Shown here: positions 8,171-16,290 of the stretch, one piece after another
Numbering within the stretch: position 1 is the first letter of the stretch
Layout: each line of letters begins with the position of its first letter
Source of the DNA: Streptomyces albicerus
Lineage (GTDB): Bacteria; Actinomycetota; Actinomycetes; Streptomycetales; Streptomycetaceae
Direction: 5' to 3'
NCBI RefSeq assembly: GCF_008905045.1
Contig: NZ_VWMY01000093.1
Span: forward strand, 1 to 34,063
Length of the DNA: 34,063 bases
Notes under the pieces: model-generated
The model's input: the letters and a program-made list of their open reading frames with translations, nothing else
Told to the model about the DNA's origin: nothing
Databases searched by the model: none
Program-made: the position numbers and the translations under genes

Positions 8171-9187
8171 TCACGTCTTCGTCAGCTTGTGTCCTGAAGG
8201 CGCGACCACCGCTCCATTCTGTGAATGGACGGGCTCTGCCGCGGCGCCGCTGTGGTGGGCGCCGTGGGGTGGGTCGGCAGTCATGAGGACTGCGGTGTCC
8301 CGCTCCGGGCCGGTGCGGTGGGCGCGCTCGATGGCCTGACCCCAATAGGTTCCGGCGACCATGAGCGACGCACCGAGGGCAGACAGGACGGTGAGCCTTT
8401 CGCCGCCGAGGCCGATTCCCACCGCGACCGCCCAGACCGGTTCGGTGCCCAGCAGGAGGCTGGCCCGGCTGGCTGACGTCCGCTGCACCGCCCATGTCTG
8501 CGCCAGGAAGGCGAAGAGGCTGCAGAACAGAGCCAGATAAGCGAGCTGAGCCCAGGTCATGGCATCGCTGTGCGCCAGCGTCCCCAGGTTGGACGCGGCG
8601 GGTGCCAGAAAGAGTGCGGAGCCGACGAGGGACTGGACGGCCGTGAGGTGCAGCGGGCGCAGAGTGCGGCCCACGGAGAGTCGACCGACGAGTGCGACGT
8701 GTCCGGCACGCACCGCTGCGGCGGCGAGCATCAGCAGGTCGCCGGTCCGCACGGTGTGCAGTCCGGTGCCGGACAGAAGGAGCCCCACGGCCAGGACGCA
8801 CAGACCGGCAGCCGCGAAGAACGTCAGAGGCAGCCTGCCGCCGCCACCCGTGCGGTCCAGCAGCGGCGTCAGCACGATGGTCAGGCTGATGATCAGGCCC
8901 GCGTTGGCGGCGCTGGTATGTGCCACCCCGTACGTCTCCAGCACCAGGACCGCCGCCTGCGTGACGCCCAGCAGCGCCCCCACGCGGAGCTCGGGGCGGG
9001 TCCAGCGTCGGGACGCCCCACGGGAGGCGACCAGACCTAGGCAGGCGACCGCCGAGATGGCATACCGGGCGAACAGCACCACGAGGACCGGCAGAACGGC
9101 GGTGGCCGTCTTCGCCGACAGGTAGCTGGAACCCCAGACGATCGCAACGAGGAGAAGTATCAGGTCGGTACGGCGGGCATCACGCAT
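8171..9187 (-). CDS. EamA (DMT superfamily) transporter
   Basis: A 338-residue membrane protein with two EamA repeats and about ten helices. The first repeat starts at LILLLVAIVWGSSYLSAKTA; the second ends FCSLFAFLAQTWAVQRTSASRASLLLGTEPVWAV, the typical EamA2 signature. A hydrophilic 45-residue C-terminal tail follows. The start is ATG at 9187, although the frame stays open much further upstream; the longer reading would overlap the divergent LysR gene and is rejected. It faces the LysR gene across 81 bp, so LysR probably controls it. Likely an exporter of a small metabolite. Confidence 0.88.
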   Translation of the reverse strand: MRDARRTDLILLLVAIVWGSSYLSAKTATAVLPVLVVLFARYAISAVACLGLVASRGASRRWTRPELRVGALLGVTQAAVLVLETYGVAHTSAANAGLIISLTIVLTPLLDRTGGGGRLPLTFFAAAGLCVLAVGLLLSGTGLHTVRTGDLLMLAAAAVRAGHVALVGRLSVGRTLRPLHLTAVQSLVGSALFLAPAASNLGTLAHSDAMTWAQLAYLALFCSLFAFLAQTWAVQRTSASRASLLLGTEPVWAVAVGIGLGGERLTVLSALGASLMVAGTYWGQAIERAHRTGPERDTAVLMTADPPHGAHHSGAAAEPVHSQNGAVVAPSGHKLTKT

Positions 9188-9239
9188 GCGCCACACGCTG
9201 CCCGACCAGGAAACTGAAGCCCAGTACCAACCTCTGAAA

Positions 9240-9260
9240 CTACGCTGTAGCAGCCCTACA
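9240..9260. promoter_or_regulatory. repeated dyad between EamA and LysR genes
   Basis: Three half-sites alternate: CTAC-GCT-GTAG (9240-9250) overlaps TGTAG-CAGCC-CTACA (9246-9260). The block sits in the 81-bp divergent intergenic region, ending 8 bp before the LysR GTG. LysR-type regulators bind such interrupted dyads, so it is a candidate autoregulatory and activation site. Confidence 0.55.
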
Positions 9261-9268
9261 CTATTGAA

Positions 9269-10207
9269 GTGGATGCACGACAACTGCGGATCCTGCGGGA
9301 ACTGAGAGAACTCGGCAGCGTCACCGCGGTCGCCGAAGCCCTGCTGGTCACGCCCTCGGCGGTCTCGCAGCAACTGCGGCTGCTGCAACGCTCGATCCCC
9401 GTGCCGCTCACCGAACGCGCGGGACGCCGGGTGGTGCTTACCGAGGCCGGGCAGGCACTGGCCGACGCCGCGATCGAGGTGGAGACCGCCCTGGCACGAG
9501 CACGGAACGCCGTCACCGACTACGTCGAACAGCCCGACGGCGTCGTCTCGGTGGCCGCCTTCCACAGTGGAGCGGCCACGTTCTTCCCTCTTCTGCTGCG
9601 CGGCCTCACCGGCCCGGGCCGCCCCCGCCTGGCGCTCGCCGACGAGGACGTAGCCCAGAACCACTTCCCCCGCCTCACCCGCGACTACGACCTCGTGCTC
9701 GCCCACCGGCTCGACCACGCTCCGGCATGGCCGCGCACCGTGACCGCCACCACGCTGCTGCGCGAACCGCTCGACATCGCGGTACCCATCGACCACCCGT
9801 TGGCCGCACGGCGCCAGCTGTCCCCGCAGGACGTGGCCGATCAGCCCTGGATCACCGTGCACGACGGATTCCCGCTGCTGGCCACCATCGAGGCCATCGC
9901 CACTGCCGCAAACCGCCGGCCCGACATCGTCCACCGCGTCAACGAATTCTCCGTGGTCGCCGAGCTCGTGGCAGCCGGCGGCGGCCTCGCACTCATGCCG
10001 CGTTGGACCGCGCGTCCCCACCCCGCGGTCGTCCTCAAACCGCTCAGCGGTGTACACACCCACCGCCACATCGACGTACTGCACCGTCCCGAACGCATCG
10101 CCCGCAATGCCGTCCGCACGGTTCTCGCCGAGCTGCACCGCGCCGCCGCAGTAATCCAGACCCGGGACAACAAGGTCCAGCCAGGTGCCGACGACCACGG
10201 TGACTGA
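9269..10207 (+). CDS. LysR family transcriptional regulator
   Basis: A 312-residue regulator. Residues 1-60 carry the winged HTH (RQLRILRELRELGSVTAVAEALLVTPSAVSQQLRLLQR). The rest is a periplasmic-binding-like effector domain (VSVAAFHSGAATFFPLLLRGL; LAHRLDHAPA; PLDIAVPIDHPLA; AAGGGLALMPRW). The start is GTG at 9269, fitting the HTH. It is divergent from the EamA exporter, the classic layout for a LysR regulator and its target. Confidence 0.93.
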   Translation: MDARQLRILRELRELGSVTAVAEALLVTPSAVSQQLRLLQRSIPVPLTERAGRRVVLTEAGQALADAAIEVETALARARNAVTDYVEQPDGVVSVAAFHSGAATFFPLLLRGLTGPGRPRLALADEDVAQNHFPRLTRDYDLVLAHRLDHAPAWPRTVTATTLLREPLDIAVPIDHPLAARRQLSPQDVADQPWITVHDGFPLLATIEAIATAANRRPDIVHRVNEFSVVAELVAAGGGLALMPRWTARPHPAVVLKPLSGVHTHRHIDVLHRPERIARNAVRTVLAELHRAAAVIQTRDNKVQPGADDHGD

Positions 10208-10394
10208 ATGCGGACACTGAGGAGCAATGCTCGGAACCTGTGGATCAGCCTCGGGTCGAACGCCAAGGGCGTACCTTCCCGAATGATCCTCTGAAGGTCT
10301 CCGAGTAGGCCCGCGTTCGCAGCGCGGGTCGGGAAGGCCCGCCCGTGCTCAGCGTAGTCACCGATGACGGCTCCACCCACTCCGGTTCCCTGAT
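10208..10394. other. unassigned stretch downstream of LysR
   Basis: No intact gene. A minus-strand frame reads VIGDYAEHGRAFPTRAANAG and LLGDLQRIIREGTPLAFDPR, protein-like and of normal codon bias, but without start or family I recognise. It abuts the ISL3-like fragment at 10395-10490, so it may be a gene stub joined to an IS remnant. Confidence 0.3.
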
Positions 10395-10490
10395 CGACGA
10401 GATCGTGCGCCGGGTGCCGTCCGCGAGCCGCTCGACCTTGGCCACGGGCAGGCCGTCCAGGTCGAGCAGCAACGTCGTATTGTTGTCCAA
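10395..10490 (-). pseudogene. N-terminal fragment of an ISL3-type transposase
   Basis: A TTG-started reading frame begins DNNTTLLLDLDGLPVAKVER and continues LADGTRR before losing similarity. This opening resembles the first 30 residues of Streptomyces ISL3-family transposases, where a zinc-ribbon would follow; here no Cys-x2-Cys appears. Only this 5' end remains. The family call rests on recall of the N-terminal pattern. Confidence 0.45.
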
Positions 10491-10554
10491 GCCCGTGTGT
10501 CCAGGTGATCAAGCTGCGTAGAGAACAGTCATGATCACTTACGACCACGGGCTT
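10489..10554. repeat. nested inverted repeat ahead of the transposase fragment
   Basis: AAGCCCGTG (10489-10497) pairs with CACGGGCTT (10546-10554), and inside it GTGATCA (10505-10511) pairs with TGATCAC (10532-10538). It directly precedes the ISL3-like start and probably belongs to the element's left end. 10555-10773 up to the reductase holds no gene I can support. Confidence 0.55.
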
Positions 10555-10773
10555 CCTGCGTCCAGGGCCCAACTCCCCTTCCGCTGACCGTCAGTGACGG
10601 TGCGGCAGGCCACCCGAGACCAGACCCCGCTCAAGTTCGAAGACCCGGTTTCCTTCCGTACGGAGCATCTGCTTGGCGTGGTGGTCAATTGGCCCTCGGT
10701 GTGGCCTGACCGATGAGTTTTGCGCGCCGTGCTGGTCTGTACGCCGAATACCGACTCACGAGAGGCTGACGCC

Positions 10774-11337
10774 ATGCGGAAACTGGCCTTCGCCATGAAC
10801 ATGAGCCTGGACGGCTACATCGCCGCGCCCGGCGACGACCTCGGCTGGAGCGTGCCTAGCGACGAGCTGTTCCAGTGGTGGTCCGACCGGGTGGGCGCGA
10901 CGGGCCTGGCGCTGTACGGGCGCAAGCTGTGGGAGACGATGAGCTCCCACTGGCCGACCGCCGACAAGCAGCCGGGTGCCACACCGGCGGCGATCGAGTA
11001 CGCCGGCCGCTGGCGGGACATGCCGAAGGTGGTGTTCTCCTCTACGATCAGCACGGTCGACTGGAACACCCGTCTGGTCACCGGCGACGCGGTCACCGAG
11101 ATCACCAGGCTCAAGGCCGACGACGGCGACCCCATGGACATCGTCGGTGCCACGCTCGCCGCGGCGGCCATGCGGGCCGGGCTGATCGACGAGTACGCGA
11201 TCGTCACCCATCCGGTCCTGGTGGGCGGCGGCACGCCGTTCTTCACAGCCCTGGACAACTGGGTGAACCTGAGCCTGGTGGAGACCCGGACGTTTCCCGA
11301 CGGCGTGGTGCTGACCAGGTACGAGACCAGGCGCTGA
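10774..11337 (+). CDS. dihydrofolate reductase family (RibD C-terminal-like) protein
   Basis: A 187-residue NADPH-dependent reductase-like protein: RKLAFAMNMSLDGYIAAPGDDLGW is the family's first strand and loop, GLALYGRKLWETM carries the cofactor-binding turn, PKVVFSSTIS and the terminal block GLIDEYAIVTHPVLVGGGTPFF complete the fold. Length is typical for the stand-alone members. ATG at 10774 is chosen because AGAGG lies just upstream and homologues begin at this Met. These proteins are not true folate reductases; substrate unknown. It has no operon partner. Confidence 0.9.
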   Translation: MRKLAFAMNMSLDGYIAAPGDDLGWSVPSDELFQWWSDRVGATGLALYGRKLWETMSSHWPTADKQPGATPAAIEYAGRWRDMPKVVFSSTISTVDWNTRLVTGDAVTEITRLKADDGDPMDIVGATLAAAAMRAGLIDEYAIVTHPVLVGGGTPFFTALDNWVNLSLVETRTFPDGVVLTRYETRR

Positions 11338-11489
11338 GTGCCCGACGGCGGATCAGCGCGGGCTTCGGGTCACCCAAGGATCTCGTGGCGCTGTGTTCCG
11401 AGGCGATCGTGACGTCCCTGCCGGATCGATCCTGTTCTTCACCACAGACGATCCGTCCGGATAGGGATCCCCTAACGGACGACCGGACC

Positions 11490-11895
11490 GGTGGCTACTG
11501 GTTCTCCCGGCTGGTGACGTACGCCTGCCGCGGCGTCCGGTCGTCGGGTGCCAGGCGGGGGCGGTGACCTGGGCGCCGATGTGAAGGCCACGGACCCGTT
11601 CGGACGGCGCTGGGTGATCCAGTGCAAGCACCGCCACGGCGGTGACCGCGGCTCAGCCGTGGGTACTCCGGACCTGCAGGTCCTCAACGGGACGGCCCGC
11701 CCAGTGCACAAGGCGGACGTGGTGGTCCTGGTGACGAACGGGCGGATCTCGAAGCCCGGCCAGGACTTCGCGAAATCCCAGCGGCTGCACATGGTGGACC
11801 GACGTCTGCTCGGTACGTGGGCGGCGGGTTCGCAACCGCTGTGGGAGCTGCTGCGGGCGGTGCCACCGCCGCGTCGGCCCTCGGCTCTGTCCTGA
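11490..11895 (+). pseudogene. Mrr-type restriction endonuclease, truncated and frameshifted
   Basis: The downstream part reads GGGGDLGADVKATDPFGRRW then VIQCKHRHGG, the PD-(D/E)xK core of Mrr_cat nucleases: catalytic Asp in GADV and the QxK (QCK) pair. The preceding helix (RLVTYACRGVRSSG) is in another frame, so a frameshift lies near 11540-11560. The usual N-terminal winged-helix or membrane part is missing. The C-terminal strand (ADVVVLVTNGRISKPGQDFA) is intact. Mrr enzymes cut modified DNA. This copy is probably inactive. Confidence 0.65.
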
Positions 11896-11900
11896 CGGAA

Positions 11901-11920
11901 CTGTCGCCAATTGGCGACAG
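11901..11920. promoter_or_regulatory. perfect 20-bp palindrome after the Mrr fragment
   Basis: CTGTCGCC-AATT-GGCGACAG is a perfect palindrome starting 6 bp after the Mrr fragment stop. It could be a terminator stem or a dimeric protein site; with no loop, the DNA-site reading is at least as likely. Confidence 0.5.
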
Positions 11921-12023
11921 ACGAACGGGGTCCGCCCTTGCTCTGGTGTGACGGGCAGCCCGCCCTCGGTGGCAGTAGGGCAGCGACGGACTACTGGCCA
12001 ACGCCCAGCCGACCTCGGCCGAG

Positions 12024-12113
12024 GTGACGCCGGCCCAACTGCGGATGCCGGAGCTGACGATCGCCGACATCGAACGGGCGGAGGTGGACTCGCTGCAGTA
12101 CCGGTACGAGTAA
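12024..12113 (+). other. 29-codon coding stub
   Basis: A short frame from GTG reads VTPAQLRMPELTIADIERAE and ends DSLQYRYE. Codon bias is normal but the frame is closed by a TAG just upstream, so it is at most the 3' stub of a lost gene. The rest of 11921-12249 shows nothing I can support. Confidence 0.25.
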
Positions 12114-12249
12114 CGGCCGACCTGCGAGTGCTGAACCACCAGCCAGCCAAACCCCAGGCCGGCACGCCTGGCTCTGTCCCTGAGAACCCTTACACCCCCT
12201 TCACCGAAGGTCCGCGCTTTACCTGAAAGCGGCGCCCGCCCAAGCCGGA

Positions 12250-13224
12250 TCAGGCGCGCAAGGTGACGCCGAAACGGGTCCTCATCCGCCGCAGTTCCCA
12301 CAGCGAGACAGCGGTCACCGACAGCGGACCGCCCAGCGTGGCGCAGAACTGGACGATGGGCGGGCCCCCCGGCATACCGTCGCCGATCAGGCTGAAGGCC
12401 GCGAACACCCACACCAGCGTCAGGGTGAGGACGGGCGGCAGCATCGGGTGGACCTGGGCGCTGTTGAAGGCGCTACGGGCCGAGTACAGCGACGCCATGA
12501 AGAAGAAGGGAATACCCCACACGATCACGATCAGCGAGGCGACGGCCAGTGCGTACTCCCACCAGCTCTTCCCGTCGTTGGCGTCGACGGTCAGGGCCGT
12601 CGGGACGAGGATTCCGCCCATCACGACCAGCGTCAGCACGTACCAGCCGACCGCCTTGAGCGGAGCGCGCAGCCGGGAGCGCAAATGCGGCCGCAGGTGC
12701 GGGGGCGCGTAGTAGATGAATCCGATGATGACCAGGGGCGCGGCGATGATCAGCACGAACGGGGCGACGATGAGTTGGGCGGCACCGCCGTACGCCGCGT
12801 CCTCCCAGCGGTTCGGATCCGCGTTGTAGGCGAGGATCAGGGCGACGGTGGCGGCGGCACCGAGCACCGTGCGGGCCAGCTGGACGCGGTCCACGGTGCG
12901 GTCCTCGATCCGGCCGTCACCGTCGTGTGCGAAGAGCCTGGTGGCAACGCGGTGCGCGGAGCGCAGGATCGCGCCGACGAGCCCAAAGGGAGAGCCCAAC
13001 GACAGGCAGCCGCGGCGGCGCCGGGCGGCGGGCCTCGTGGGCTGAGGGCCGTAGGGGTACGGAGGCTGGTTCGGGTACGGGTACGGGCCCGGATTCGGTG
13101 GTGGCGGACCGTACGGGCCGCCCTGCGGTGGTCCGTAGGGAGCGCCCCAGCCGCCCTGGCCTCCCGGTCCGTTGCCGCCAGGCTGACCCGGGCCGTTTCC
13201 CGGCCCCCATCCCCCCGTAGCCAT
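12250..13224 (-). CDS. Pro/Gly-rich N-terminus multi-pass membrane protein
   Basis: A 324-residue protein. Residues 1-65 are low-complexity Gly/Pro/Tyr (repeats such as GPYGPPPPNPGPYPYP), then a basic stretch (RPAARRRRGC). About five or six membrane helices follow (VLGAAATVALILAY, LIVAPFVLIIAAPLVIIGFIYY, AVGWYVLTLVVMGGILVPTAL, YALAVASLIVIVWGIPFFFMASL, PVLTLTLVWVFAAFSLIG). Such Gly/Pro-rich cytoplasmic tails on small membrane proteins are common in Streptomyces. I cannot assign a function. It is transcribed alone; 13225-13517 upstream should hold its promoter and shows no gene. Confidence 0.85.
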   Translation of the reverse strand: MATGGWGPGNGPGQPGGNGPGGQGGWGAPYGPPQGGPYGPPPPNPGPYPYPNQPPYPYGPQPTRPAARRRRGCLSLGSPFGLVGAILRSAHRVATRLFAHDGDGRIEDRTVDRVQLARTVLGAAATVALILAYNADPNRWEDAAYGGAAQLIVAPFVLIIAAPLVIIGFIYYAPPHLRPHLRSRLRAPLKAVGWYVLTLVVMGGILVPTALTVDANDGKSWWEYALAVASLIVIVWGIPFFFMASLYSARSAFNSAQVHPMLPPVLTLTLVWVFAAFSLIGDGMPGGPPIVQFCATLGGPLSVTAVSLWELRRMRTRFGVTLRA

Positions 13225-13517
13225 GCCACTCCCCGTTCGCTTTCGGCCAGTTGGTGTGTGTCCTGTGATGCAAGGCCGCAGTGTAGTGGCACATCAGGTG
13301 ACAGAGGCCGCGCCCGTTGCCGGTCACGCGCCTTGCCCGTCGCGCCACATACGCGCACCGTCAGCGCGCCCCGCATTGCCTCACTACCCACCGTGGCACC
13401 GGCACCCGCGCACCTTGCTTTGCCAGCTGTAGACCGCTCCTCCTCCGCGGCATCTCGTAGCCCTGCGTGACCGTGGAGGAACCAATGCCTGGTCCAGTGA
13501 CACAGGCCGACGTCAGC

Positions 13518-13738
13518 TCAACACGCAGAGCTCGACAGGGAACAGACCCGGTCGGTGTAGTGCTTGGTCGTCACATGCCGCCGCAGCCGCCCAGCAGCAG
13601 GCCGCACCAGAACGTGTCGTGCTCGGGCCGATAGCGGAAAGCATCCAACTCGATCGCCTCCAGCGGCAGCATCAGCGGTTCCTCCGAGTCTGCGCTGCCC
13701 ATCACCGCCGTTTGGATCTGCCGCCTGTCACCCCGCAT
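13518..13738 (-). pseudogene. N-terminal fragment of a CoiA-like competence family protein
   Basis: From ATG at 13738 a 55-codon frame reads QTAVMGSADSEEPLMLPLEA, then FRYRPEHDTFWCGLLLGGCGG, and stops at 13571. One frame over, the text continues VTTKHYTDRVC, which completes the conserved WCGLLLGGCG-x-TTKxYTDRVCHF block of Streptomyces CoiA-like proteins as I recall them. So a frameshift lies near 13575 and the gene is lost after about 13545; normal members are several times longer. Its start overlaps the upstream ORF by 11 bp. Confidence 0.6.
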
Positions 13739-14321
13739 GAAACCCCCAGCTTTCGCCCCAACTCATCGGGCCACCAGCGGTGTTCACTCTCCAGACCAGC
13801 TCAAGCCACCCCCGGTGCTCGTGGGGCTCATGACACCATGTCCTCGCTCGGCGGCCGCGTGGCGAGCTGCGCCCGGTGCTGCGACCAGGCGCGGTCCGTT
13901 CCGGATGCGCCACGACGGGGGTGACCTCAGGGGTGCGGCCACCCAACTCGGTGAGCTCGGTACGGCACGGCTTGCACAAGCAGTCCTCGAGCGCCGGGCC
14001 GGTCAGGAAGATCCGGCACCTGCACTCGCCGCAGGAGCCGCGCGGCGGGCCCTCCAGCCGCCGTGGGGCCGGCAGTCCCGCCGCTCCCCCGTCGATCGCT
14101 TGCTGGAGCTCGCAGGTCTGGCAGGCACCGGCCGGGCGGTCCCGGGCAGTCACCACGACCCGGCTCGCACACGCCCAACTCGCCCAGGGTGTCGCCGACG
14201 CCGCCGTCAGGCCTTGCTGGGACCGGATGGGAAGGCACGTCAACGGGTCGTCGTCGCTGAGAGCGCTCTGGAGGGGGACTCTGCCCCGGCGTCGATCCTT
14301 GGTGACGGCTGGACGAGTCAT
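13728..14321 (-). CDS. hypothetical protein with a cysteine-rich, probably zinc-binding core
   Basis: A 197-codon frame from ATG at 14321 with mostly G/C third positions. Its middle has paired cysteines: ACQTCELQQ, then SCGECRCRIF, then DCLCKPCRTEL, an arrangement suited to zinc. I do not recognise a family. It overlaps the CoiA-like fragment by 11 bp, so the two were coupled. IS1380 copy A starts 25 bp upstream, and the frame stays open into it, so the real N-terminus may have been cut off. The first ~50 residues look less protein-like than the core. Confidence 0.5.
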   Translation of the reverse strand: MTRPAVTKDRRRGRVPLQSALSDDDPLTCLPIRSQQGLTAASATPWASWACASRVVVTARDRPAGACQTCELQQAIDGGAAGLPAPRRLEGPPRGSCGECRCRIFLTGPALEDCLCKPCRTELTELGGRTPEVTPVVAHPERTAPGRSTGRSSPRGRRARTWCHEPHEHRGWLELVWRVNTAGGPMSWGESWGFHAG

Positions 14322-14345
14322 CTGCAGGGCCTGCAGGGCCGTTAG

Positions 14346-15025
14346 CCTCGCGCTTTCATGAGAATGCTCGTCCATGTCTTGATCAAATAAGCGGAGAGTG
14401 CTTCTGAGCTGCAACGATGGGACTTGTCTAGGGTCCTGTTGGCTGCACGGAAAAAAGCACTCTCCAGGTGAGCAAGCGTATCGGGTTGTACCCGCGTGTC
14501 CGCGTCGAGGGCGGTGGCGGTGGCGGTGGCGGCGGGGCGGTCTCGCAGGCCGGGGCAGTGCTGCTGGTCGAGACAGTCCGCAAGTCCGGCCTGGACACCG
14601 CGATATCGGCGGCATTGGCGCCGTGGCGTAAGCCGCGGGCAGTGCACGACCCGGGCAAGGTCCTGCTGGATGTCGCGCCAGCGACGGCTCTGGGCGGGGA
14701 CTGCCTCGCCGATGTCGCCATGCTGCGGGCCGAACCCGACGTGTTCGGCCCGGTGTCGTCGGACCCCACGGTCTCCCGGCTCATCGACGCCCTCGCCGCA
14801 GCCGGACCCAAGGCACTCACCGCGATCCGGTCGGCGCGGGCCGAAGTACGGTCGCGCGTCTGGGAACTGGCGGGAGCGAACGATCCGGCCGCCGACGGTC
14901 ACGTGATCGTGGACATCGACGGCGTGCTCGTCCTTGCGCACTCGAGAAGCAGGACGCCACCGCGACCTGGAAGAAGACCTTCGGCCATCACCCGCTCGTC
15001 GCGTTCGTCGACCACGGCCAGGCCG
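14346..15025 (+). mobile_element. IS1380-family copy A, 3'-truncated
   Basis: Begins with the left inverted repeat CCTCGCGCTTTCATGAG (14346-14362), preceded by TTAG. It includes the ~120-bp leader, the hairpin (14393-14465) and the first part of the transposase, then breaks off at about 15025 where minus-strand FAH-like coding begins. The right end is missing. It is the first of six same-orientation copies in the window. Confidence 0.85.
14468..15025 (+). pseudogene. IS1380 transposase fragment (copy A)
   Basis: From GTG at 14468 it matches the intact copy B protein through VIVDIDGVLVLAHS (first catalytic Asp region). A single base is missing at about 14942 (ACTCGAG where copy B has ACTCCGAG); the sequence then continues in another frame as EKQDATATWKKTFGHHPL to about 15025. 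Residues after about 182 are gone, including the second Asp and the Glu. A GGTGGC run has expanded to nine Gly codons near residue 16. Confidence 0.88.
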
Positions 15026-15203
15026 GTGCTCGACGAACTGCGCCACTGGGCGGCCGGACGCACCCCTGCGCGCAGCACATCGTCGACGCTGGTCAGGGCT
15101 GGGCCGAAGCCGGCGGCGTCGATGGCGTACCCGTCACCCGGCCCTCCTTCGGCGACTGTGCCGAATCTGTCTGACCGTTGCGGACCCAGTTCACGAGCTT
15201 CAC
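15026..15203 (-). pseudogene. N-terminal stub of a fumarylacetoacetate hydrolase family protein
   Basis: From GTG at 15203 (GTGA overlap with the crotonase stop) the frame reads KLVNWVRNGQ; after a one-base loss near 15170 it continues RFGTVAEGGPGDGYAID then TSVDDVLRAGVRPAA. This is the opening of FAH-family hydrolases (first strand, then the xLDDLLxAG helix). It ends where IS1380 copy A begins, so the catalytic C-terminal domain is lost. It was the second gene of an operon with the crotonase. Confidence 0.6.
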
Positions 15204-16033
15204 TGTGTGTCTCCTTCCGGCTGGCGTCCGAGGTAGTAGCCCAGGCGCATCTCGTAGTCGCCTGCCTGATTGCGTCCTGCGGCGAGCGCGGCCGGAAGCC
15301 TGCGTTGGGAGCCCGGCCAGTTGAATGAGTGCATGTAGAGGTCGTAGGAGGACTGCAGGTCCTCTGCGGACGGCAGGGTGTACCGGTTGACCTGCTGCTT
15401 GACCGCGGCGATCGATTCCTTGTCGAAGGAGGCGATCCGGCGGGCGAGGGTGTCGACCAGCGCGTCGAGTTCGCCGTCGGGGACCGTGCGGTTGACCCAG
15501 CCGTACCGCTCGGCCAGCTCAGCCGGGTAGTCGTCGCTGGACAGGGCCACCTCCAGAGCGCGGGCACGACCGAGCAGCAGGGGCAGGTGCTCCAGTCCGC
15601 CGCCGCCGGGCAGGTTGCCGTTGGCGGTCTCGGGCTGGCCGAACAGCGCCCGCTCACTGGCGAAACGCATGTCCATCGCCTGGATCAGCTCGCTGCCCAC
15701 ACCCCTGACCCGGCCCCGGACCTTGGCGATCGACACGACCGGCAGACGTGACAGGCGCGTGCTGGCGTCGATCAGGAGTGGGTGGTCGGTGGCGCCCAGT
15801 TCCTTGGGGGTCTCGGCGACCCGGGAGGTGTCGTAGTGGTTCAGGAAGTACTCGGAGTTCGCCGACTCGAACACGGCCACGCGCAGCTCCGAAGCAGCCT
15901 CCATCTGGTCGACCAGTTTCGGAAGCTCGGTGAGCATCTCCGGGGACACCAGGTTGATCGGCGGGCTGTCGAACGTGATCCTCCACAGCCGCCCGGTCTC
16001 GGCGGTCACGGAGAAATGGGTCCACTTCTTCAT
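15200..16033 (-). CDS. enoyl-CoA hydratase/isomerase (crotonase) family protein
   Basis: A 277-residue crotonase. The oxyanion-hole segments are visible: AVFESANSEYFLNHYD, then VRGVGSELIQAMDMRFAS (the conserved Gly and Glu of helix 3), FGQPETANGNLPGGGG, and YGWVNRTVPD. ATG at 16033 is chosen because AAGGAG lies 10 bp upstream; the longer upstream frame lacks support. It probably acts on an acyl-CoA; with an FAH-family partner an aromatic or side-chain degradation step is plausible, but the partner is broken. It sits between IS1380 copies A and B. Confidence 0.9.
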   Translation of the reverse strand: MKKWTHFSVTAETGRLWRITFDSPPINLVSPEMLTELPKLVDQMEAASELRVAVFESANSEYFLNHYDTSRVAETPKELGATDHPLLIDASTRLSRLPVVSIAKVRGRVRGVGSELIQAMDMRFASERALFGQPETANGNLPGGGGLEHLPLLLGRARALEVALSSDDYPAELAERYGWVNRTVPDGELDALVDTLARRIASFDKESIAAVKQQVNRYTLPSAEDLQSSYDLYMHSFNWPGSQRRLPAALAAGRNQAGDYEMRLGYYLGRQPEGDTQ

Positions 16034-16215
16034 GGATTGGTCTCCTTGGCTTGCGCTTGCGTCCCCCGAGAAGCAGGTCACGAGAAGCAGGTCATACGAC
16101 GGAGGCGAGGCGTACCTGCCGTATTGTCGCATTTGCCACTCGGTGGCGCCGGCGTCCCGCGCGTCTGACCTCGCGCTTTCGCGTGGTGGGGTGTCCGAGG
16201 CATGATCAAAAGCGC

Positions 16216-16288
16216 GAGAAGTGCTCCTGGCCTGCAGCGATAGGGCTTGTCGAGAGTCCTGTTGGCTGCACGGAAAGAAGCACTTCTC
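16216..16288 (+). promoter_or_regulatory. hairpin before the IS1380 transposase start
   Basis: GAGAAGTGCT (16216-16225) pairs perfectly with AGCACTTCTC (16279-16288); the right arm ends 2 bp before the GTG start. Copies A (14393-14403 with 14455-14465) and C (17894-17901 with 17957-17964) have the same hairpin with different but still matching bases. Pairing in mRNA would hide the start region. Confidence 0.65.
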
Positions 16289-16290
16289 AG

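Noticed and set aside
8171..10198. 675-codon open frame on the minus strand
   Set aside because: Only the part from 9187 is the EamA protein. The upstream part is antisense to the LysR gene and has no domain of its own.
12448..13470. 340-codon plus-strand frame opposite the membrane protein
   Set aside because: Antisense frame of a high-GC gene, rich in Arg/Gly/Asp, with no family pattern.
14511..14545. Gly-codon run in copy A as a functional microsatellite
   Set aside because: It lies in an already dead transposase fragment and is a simple GGTGGC expansion.
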